Shown in pieces: positions 58,241-64,000 of a DNA stretch of 64,000 nucleotides. The stretch lies in NCBI GenBank assembly GCA_963693305.1, contig OY855904.1:44131304-44195303 (forward strand), read 5' to 3'. Numbering within the stretch: position 1 is the stretch's first letter; every line of letters starts with the position of its first letter. The notes under the pieces were generated by a model, which was not told where the DNA came from, made no database searches, and saw only the letters and a list, made by a program, of their open reading frames with translations. This DNA comes from Meandrina meandrites (taxonomy: Eukaryota > Cnidaria > Anthozoa > Scleractinia > Meandrinidae). The translations under genes were made by a program, and so were the position numbers.

Positions 58241-58587
58241 AAGCTTTTGAGATCAAAATAATAACACATAGCGATGAACAATGAAAGTTTGTTTGCAGTA
58301 ACACCATTAAATGACACTATTTTAGAGATAATTTGATAAAATGTATATGATTTCAACGATATTTATTGTTAAGGTGATGTTTGCCTTTAAAAATGAACCA
58401 TTTCTTTGAAAGCAGTTAAAATTGTATAATACTTAAAGCCAATTGAAGAGAGTGTCAATGAAAGTTATCAATGACATTAGTTTTGTTTGCTGCAGTTTTC
58501 TTTGTAGTGTATGATTATAAGCCTAGGGTGATATGTGCCACCTGAAGGCCTTACAATATTGCGCCAAATGGAGGCTATTGTTTATTT

Positions 58588-60674
58588 GTGACCCTCCACG
58601 GGAAAACAGGTAAAAAGGTGATGACACGGGCACGCTTATTTGACACGCTAAACAAAAGAAAATTCTCTTAACACGCTAGCAGCGTGTCACAACGCACGGT
58701 TCATTAAAATTTTCTTTTCTCTCACATGGCACGGGAAAAACAAAGGAGCGTGTTCATTCTAACAAAGAAGCGTGTCAGGATTTGGAAATCAAAAAAGCGA
58801 GCGATATGACACGCTAAGCGAGGGAAATGACACGCTAAGCGAGCGAAATACAAACTGTGTCGAAATGCACAGTGACTATAAATATGTTCGTCTCTGTTTT
58901 CCTAAGAAATTTCCGTGTCGACAGACTTTGTTTACCAGCGTTTGTGCCTTTTGTTTGTAGATTCTATCAGTAAAATTCATTTTTCTTGAGCGAAATATTT
59001 TAATCCTTCGCATGGTTTCCACTGTTTTCAAACGACAAGACATACCGGCGGCAGTGTAACGCAACTTTACATCCACAAAAATGGCTTTCTATTTTCGAGC
59101 GGCTTTCGTTCACTAGCCGATTATCTTCTGTTCAAGCTTCACCCATTTGAACGGCTACAACATGAGCCGAAAATGAAGGAAGCGAAATCTTTCCTAATAT
59201 TATCTCACAGCGAATCTACGCCCGAATGTAAACAATGGTCGCGAAGATGTTTTACGTTATTATTTCAAGGAAAATAAAAGTCCAAGGGAAACTTTAAAGA
59301 AAGCGGAAGCGAAGATCGCGTAGTTAACAAGTCAACTGGCAATCATGACGGGCTATTTAACTGTTTATTTTGACAAACTCCAGACGTGAAGGTCACGCTT
59401 TTCGGCGTGCTTTCTTGACCTTTCATCACGGTTACCGCCGAATTGAATGTTGCTTTAAAATTATCGTAGGTGCATTTGAAAGGTATAAGTTCTCGGCAAA
59501 TGTTTGGATATTTATTGTTTCTTTCATCTTTGTTACACCGGATGAATAGACAAGAAGCCAAAATGAAACAAGTTCATTCATCGAGTTGTTTTCCAGCAGA
59601 CTGCTTGTCTGGGACGGCGACAAGATACACACGCTTCATCGTTTCTAGACTTCTATCGAGCTGTATAAATCGTAACACTGATCACGAATCCAGCGGAAAA
59701 AAAAAAAAAACTTTTCCTATCGGATAAAAATAATTCTTATTGGCAAAAAGCTAGCTGAACGGCAAATAAACTTCTGGTGGATTAGAAGCCAACATTTGCA
59801 TAATTACGACTTTGTCGGCATCGAAAGAGAAACACATTACTCGCGATAAATGTCCCTGATTGCTTGACCTTCTGTGAAAGTGTTATTCTATCTTAAATAT
59901 GCGCTCGCCAAGTTAAGAAAAAAACATTTAATACCTTCGTTTTAATTTTTGTTCGTGTTCGTTTTTTCCCGCCAGCATGGCCGGAGAAGTTGTCACCCAG
60001 CGACCCAGACATGTGTGTAAACAAACAATTTGACAATCTTTAATTCTCATTTCGTGTAAATACGGAGTTCGATAGGAGCTCACTTGTTCTGTTTTGCGTA
60101 ACAGTTAAATTTCAGTTTTGAATAATATAACAAGTTTGCTCGATCAAGCGATCAAATTATACTCGAAAGTTTTTTTTCCTTCAGTGTAGTTTTGAATACA
60201 AAAGGTCACTCGAGTGCGGTTACTCCGGGGAAATTGTAGGTTGTATTAGTTTCATCAACAAGTATTTTTTGTTAGGTTGCTATTCGTTGTTCTTTTTCTG
60301 TTGTTTTATGAATTATACCTTTTACTTTTTGCTCATTCAGTAGTGATCGTAAAGCGAACGCACTTATCTGATCGATCCGATAGTGAAGCTGTGCTACGAC
60401 GATGTTTTTGATTTTCTATTATTGCTTTATCGCTGCCGTGTCATATCACACGCTTTTACTGAGTTAAATCGCACGCTTAGCGTGACATTGAACACGCTAA
60501 CTTGAACAAAAGCTTAGCGTGTTAAATTCGTGTCAAACAAAAGCTACCGTGACACCTATTATTTTGCTTATTAAATATGCGCATATGCGTGTCAAATGTC
60601 ACGCTTTGCGTGCCGTGTCATGGCACGCGTGCCCGTGTCATCACCTTTTTACCTGTTTTCCCGTGGAGAGTCAC
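58588..60674. mobile_element. TIR element C nested in element B, with subterminal motif clusters
   Basis: Ends GTGACCCTCCACGGGAAAAC (58588-58607) and GTTTTCCCGTGGAGAGTCAC (60655-60674) extend as inverted repeats through AAAAGGTGATGACACGGGCA, about 48 bp. Both subterminal regions are packed with TGACACGCTAA / AGCGTGTCA half-sites in both orientations (58650-58840 and 60430-60630), as expected of transposase-binding sites. The 1.5-kb middle has no recognised domain. An ATGGCCGGAGAAGTTGTCAC start in good context (59978) opens only a short frame. Target duplication not resolved. Confidence 0.65.
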
Positions 60675-61956
60675 AATTTTGTATCCATATGATGGTCTGA
60701 ATAAAGGGCAAATACTTTATGCTCAAAATGGTTATAAATTCAAATATGTGCATTTGAGAAGATGTCATGCATTCAAAACATGCTCTAGGTAGCTGTTCTA
60801 GAAAATTTCTTCAGTGACACGGGACAGTATGTTCTTGATCAGAAGTCACGAATCAAAACCCACTGGATTACACACCTACATATTCCACCCCCTGAAATTA
60901 TTATTCCACATTTCCCCGCTTCCAGAGATAGACAGTTGTTTCATATTAAGTATTCATTGCCAGATTTCCAGATTTCCAGATTTCCACGCTTCCAGATGAT
61001 AGACGGTTGTTTCATATTAAGTATTAAGTGTTCATTGCCAGATTTCCAGATTTCCACATTTCCACGCTTCCAGAGATAGATGGTTGTCTCATATTAAGTA
61101 TTAAGTGTTCATTGCCAGATTTCCACATTTCCACGCTTCCAGAGATAGACGGTTGTTTCATATTAAGTATTAAGTGTTCATTGCCAGATTTCCACATTTC
61201 CACATTTCCACGCTTCCAGAGATTGACGGTTGTTTCATATTAAGTATTAAGTGTTCATTGCCAGATTTCCACATTTCCACATTTCCACGCTTCCAGAGAT
61301 TGACGGTTGTTTCATATTAAGTATTAAGTGTTCATTGCCAGATTTCCACATTTCCACGCTTCCAGAGATAGACGGTTGTTTGATATTAAGTATTAAGTGT
61401 TCATTGCCAGATTTCCAGATTTCCACATTTCCACGCTTCCAGAGATAGACGGTTGTTTGATATTAAGTATTAAGTGTTCATTGCCAGATTTCCACATTTC
61501 CACATTTCCACGCTTTCAGAGATAGACGGTTGTTTCATATTAAGTATTAAGTGTTCATTGCCAGATTTCCACATTTCCACGCTTCTAGAGATAGACAGTT
61601 GTTTCATATTAAGTATTAAGTGTTCATTGCCAGATTTCCACATTTCCACGCTTCCAGAGATAGACAGTTGTTTCATATTAAGTATTAAGTGTTCATTGCC
61701 AGATTTCCACATTTCCACATTTCCACGCTTCCAGAGATAGACGGTTGTTTCATATTGAGTTTTAAGTGTTCATTGCCAGATTTCCAGATTTCCGCGCTTC
61801 CAGATAGGGAATGAGTGAGGTCCGTTACCAAATTATTTACTTATTTTACATACATTATCTCTGCTCTGCCTAAATTATGACTAATTTTGCTTTTGACTCA
61901 TTCCATTCTGATGACGCGTTCTGTGCTCTTCTACCCCAAGTAAAAGCCCAAATTTT

Positions 61957-63525
61957 ATATTGAGAGAATTACACTTCATTTTTGAAGTTGTGTCGGTTTT
62001 CTGATCTTCCCGCAAATATTTATCAAACGTGTTCATGTTTGTACATTTTGTACAGACATTGTTTATTAAATATTTCGCTTAGATGAAGTATGTTCTGTTT
62101 TAGTTAGTGGAGTTAACTGTTTTTTCATTATTGGATTTTTAAAAACAAATTATTAACATCAAAATCACGATTTCGGCTCGCTTGCATTTGTTTTGTTTCT
62201 CATATCACTGCTTATCAGTGAGTGTGTTGAAATATCTTAGGCCCGGTTCAGACGCCGTACTTTTCATGAGCCGAACTCAATTCGAATTTGGACCGACCCA
62301 AATTGACAAAAGTACGCCTCTTGATTCAGACGCCGTACTTTTTGGCCGTTCCTAATACAGTTCGAATAAAACCAGGCAAAATACATTATAATAATTTATG
62401 AATTAGGATCGGCACATGAAAAGTACGGCGTCTGAATCAAAGCCGTTCGAAAGGCGTTCCACAGGCGAAATTCTCGGCCAAGCCAGGCGGGAAGAACGGG
62501 TGAGCCGTTCCAAATTGAAATAGCCGTTCTAATTTGATTCAGACGCCGATCTTTTCATGTACTTAATTCAAGGAATTAGGTTCGGCTCATAAAAAGATCG
62601 GCGTCTGAACCGGGCCTTAGATGCGTAAATGAATATTTCGCCGGTCTCGTTGCGAGTTACCTGTGCTTGGCTGAGTGAGTTCAGGCTTCACCTAACGGAT
62701 ATTTACTTACCAGAAATGAAGAAAATTCATTCAGTTCTCAGAGTTCTCTACTTAAAATTATCTTAGCAACGCGTACGATAAAACAATCATCCAACCAAAC
62801 CGCAACGAAAGGAAGTCGGTTCAAAACAGTCAAAACAACATTATTGTAAGCTTATTCTAAGTTAGAGTGCACCACTTCCCAAATTCCAAACTGCCACAAT
62901 TCTTACACAAAAAATTTCCTTCAAATGGCTTACATAACCGGCACCATCAATTTGCAGAGTTTGTTTCGCCGCCGTGATTCTCTCAGTTTGCCGTGGCGTG
63001 AGTTCATTTTGTTTACTGTGTTAAGCAGCGAGTTCACTTTGTTTTCTGTTTTTTGCCTTGAGTTGATTTTCTTGCCCTGATAGTTTTGTAGTAATCAAAA
63101 CAAGGTCAAGATTCTTTTTACATTGAATAACTCATAAATTTCCTAGAGGTGTATTAATTTAATAGTGTACGGTAAACGTTGTAAACAGTTTTTCAAAGAT
63201 TTGTTTTGCCCCTACGTTCGTACGTGACGAACGTAATAAAGTGTACTCGTCAATTTCAATTTTAGAACCTGTCACGAGCAAGAAAATTCAGACTTTTTCA
63301 GACGGGTTAACCGCAATATATTGACGTCGCTTCCCTCAACAAAACCATGAGAGATTTTTAAGATATTAAGTTAAACCATGAGCGATTAAAATTTATTTTA
63401 TACCTATATGGGCCACCGTATAAAGCTTAGAAATATATTGTGTACTTATTTAGCAACACTGTAATTAACTCAAGCAAAAAACATTAATAAATGGGAGCTC
63501 CGATTTTAGGCCTGCCTAAATCTAT
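61957..63525 (-). repeat. Dispersed repeat R, copy R3, proximal part
   Basis: Inverted copy of R1/R2, ending with GGGAGCTCCGATTTTAGGCC (63493-63512). It contains GTACATTTTGTACAGACATT and GCAACGCGTACGATAAAACA (62767-62786). A 377-bp MITE is nested in it. The MKKIHSV-type start corresponding to the R1 minus-strand frame is present near 62716 (plus) but followed by stops. Confidence 0.7.
62240..62616. mobile_element. 377-bp PIF/Harbinger-like MITE
   Basis: Ends GGCCCGGTTCAGACGCCG and CGGCGTCTGAACCGGGCC are perfect inverted repeats flanked by TTA (62237-62239 and 62617-62619), the TWA target of PIF/Harbinger elements. Interior copies of TTGATTCAGACGCCG and a mirrored AAAGTACGGCGTCTGAATCAA give further internal symmetry. 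R1 and R2 lack this insert. Confidence 0.8.
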
Positions 63526-64000
63526 ATATTATTGATACGTACGGAGCCCAACCTTTGGCATAACGTGACACAATATTAGTTCTGGTAAGCAAGCGCACTA
63601 GATGTCGAGTAAATAAACACTAGAGCCCAACCACGTGGAAAAAATATCAAAAGAACCACTTCCTTGGGCATTACACCTCACCGTCACGAAAAAACAAGCA
63701 CAACAAACGCTCAAAAATTAGTAGTGATACGTAATTTACATAGCTCAACCACGTGGAAAATAACAGAAGGAATTGCCTGCGTTTACAAAAATGCCAAGAC
63801 AGTAAAACCAACATTTGAACGAAAACGAGCCGCCTAGCCGACACAGCACTGCCATTCTGTCGCACACACAAAAAAATGACAGAGCTATACCAACGTAAAG
63901 CAGCATTAGCCTGGACAAAACATTACCTCAGGAAAACACCTCCATGCTCGATTTAGGTCCAAGCGCATTTACGCCTTGCGTCGTCCGTGCTTGAAGAAGG
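63526..64000. other. No gene recognised
   Basis: A short direct repeat around CAACCACGTGGAAAA occurs at about 63628 and 63749. A minus-strand frame (63871-63671) has no recognised domain. Confidence 0.4.

Larger units (their letters stand above)
57645..61948. mobile_element. Foldback-type element B with minisatellite arms and cargo
   Basis: Perfect 8-bp duplication CAAATTTT (57637-57644 and 61949-61956) and perfect ends GGCTTTTACTTGGGG / CCCCAAGTAAAAGCC. Terminal unique sequence is shared with element A. The left arm has about 3 minisatellite units and the right arm about 12 (60905-61795), showing copy-number drift between arms. Inside the units, GGGGTGGAATATGTAGGTG and TCTGATAGTCGAG-like sequence (58031-58090) is mirrored at about 60850-60895. 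The core (58090-60850) is unrelated to A and includes a hairpin and a further element C. Confidence 0.85.

Noticed and set aside
60900..61795. Long frames in the right arm of element B
   Set aside because: Same minisatellite translation as in element A, with no independent coding signal.

Overview
This window looks like a gene-poor, repeat-dense stretch of an animal nuclear genome, most likely a cnidarian such as a stony coral. The reasons are: one clear spliced gene with GT-AG introns; an AT-rich background; and a mobile-element mix of L1-like LINEs, Penelope-like elements with GIY-YIG endonucleases, a DIRS-like tyrosine-recombinase retroelement and many terminal-inverted-repeat (TIR) DNA transposons. 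The cnidarian assignment is inference from that mix and could not be checked by search. No bacterial operon, rRNA, convincing tRNA or CRISPR array was seen.

Layout. 0.2-3.0 kb: a tandem repeat interrupted by a TIR-bounded insertion that holds a broken Penelope-like reverse transcriptase, itself split by a hAT-like MITE with an 8-bp target duplication. 3.5-6.4 kb: a decayed DIRS-like element (reverse transcriptase, then tyrosine recombinase, minus strand) split by a 5'-truncated LINE. 6.9-8.3 kb: a TTAA-bounded palindrome and a dispersed repeat (D1). 8.5-15.9 kb: an old minus-strand L1-like LINE split by an almost intact plus-strand L1-like LINE (9664-15231) with a 10-bp target duplication. 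Its ORF1 is intact and its ORF2 is broken by a single extra T. 16-29 kb: mostly unassigned sequence, with dispersed repeat copies D2, R1 and R2, small MITEs and two possible exons.

29.9-36.6 kb: the one convincing host gene. Two alternative first exons, each on a duplicated promoter segment, can be spliced in phase to two coding exons. The product is about 243 residues of two homologous Cys-Pro-rich repeats, with 11 CP motifs. I do not recognise a named family.

36.6-37.7 kb: a CTGA tetranucleotide array. 40.6-43.6 kb: a degenerate Penelope-like element with GIY-YIG domain abutting a truncated L1-like LINE. 44-50 kb: hAT-like elements and a 2.05-kb TTAA element with arms of about 650 bp. 52.3-56.4 kb: a TA-flanked element, then a three-level nest (Penelope-like GIY-YIG gene > 3-bp-TSD transposon F > foldback element A). 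57.1-63.5 kb: dispersed repeat R3 split by foldback element B (8-bp TSD), which itself contains a further TIR element C and a perfect-looking hairpin. Elements A and B have inverted arms built of roughly 77-bp minisatellite units, resembling Foldback/Galileo architecture.

Across the window the recurring theme is nested insertion. In several cases both target duplications and the interrupted coding frame are visible, so the order of events can be read directly.
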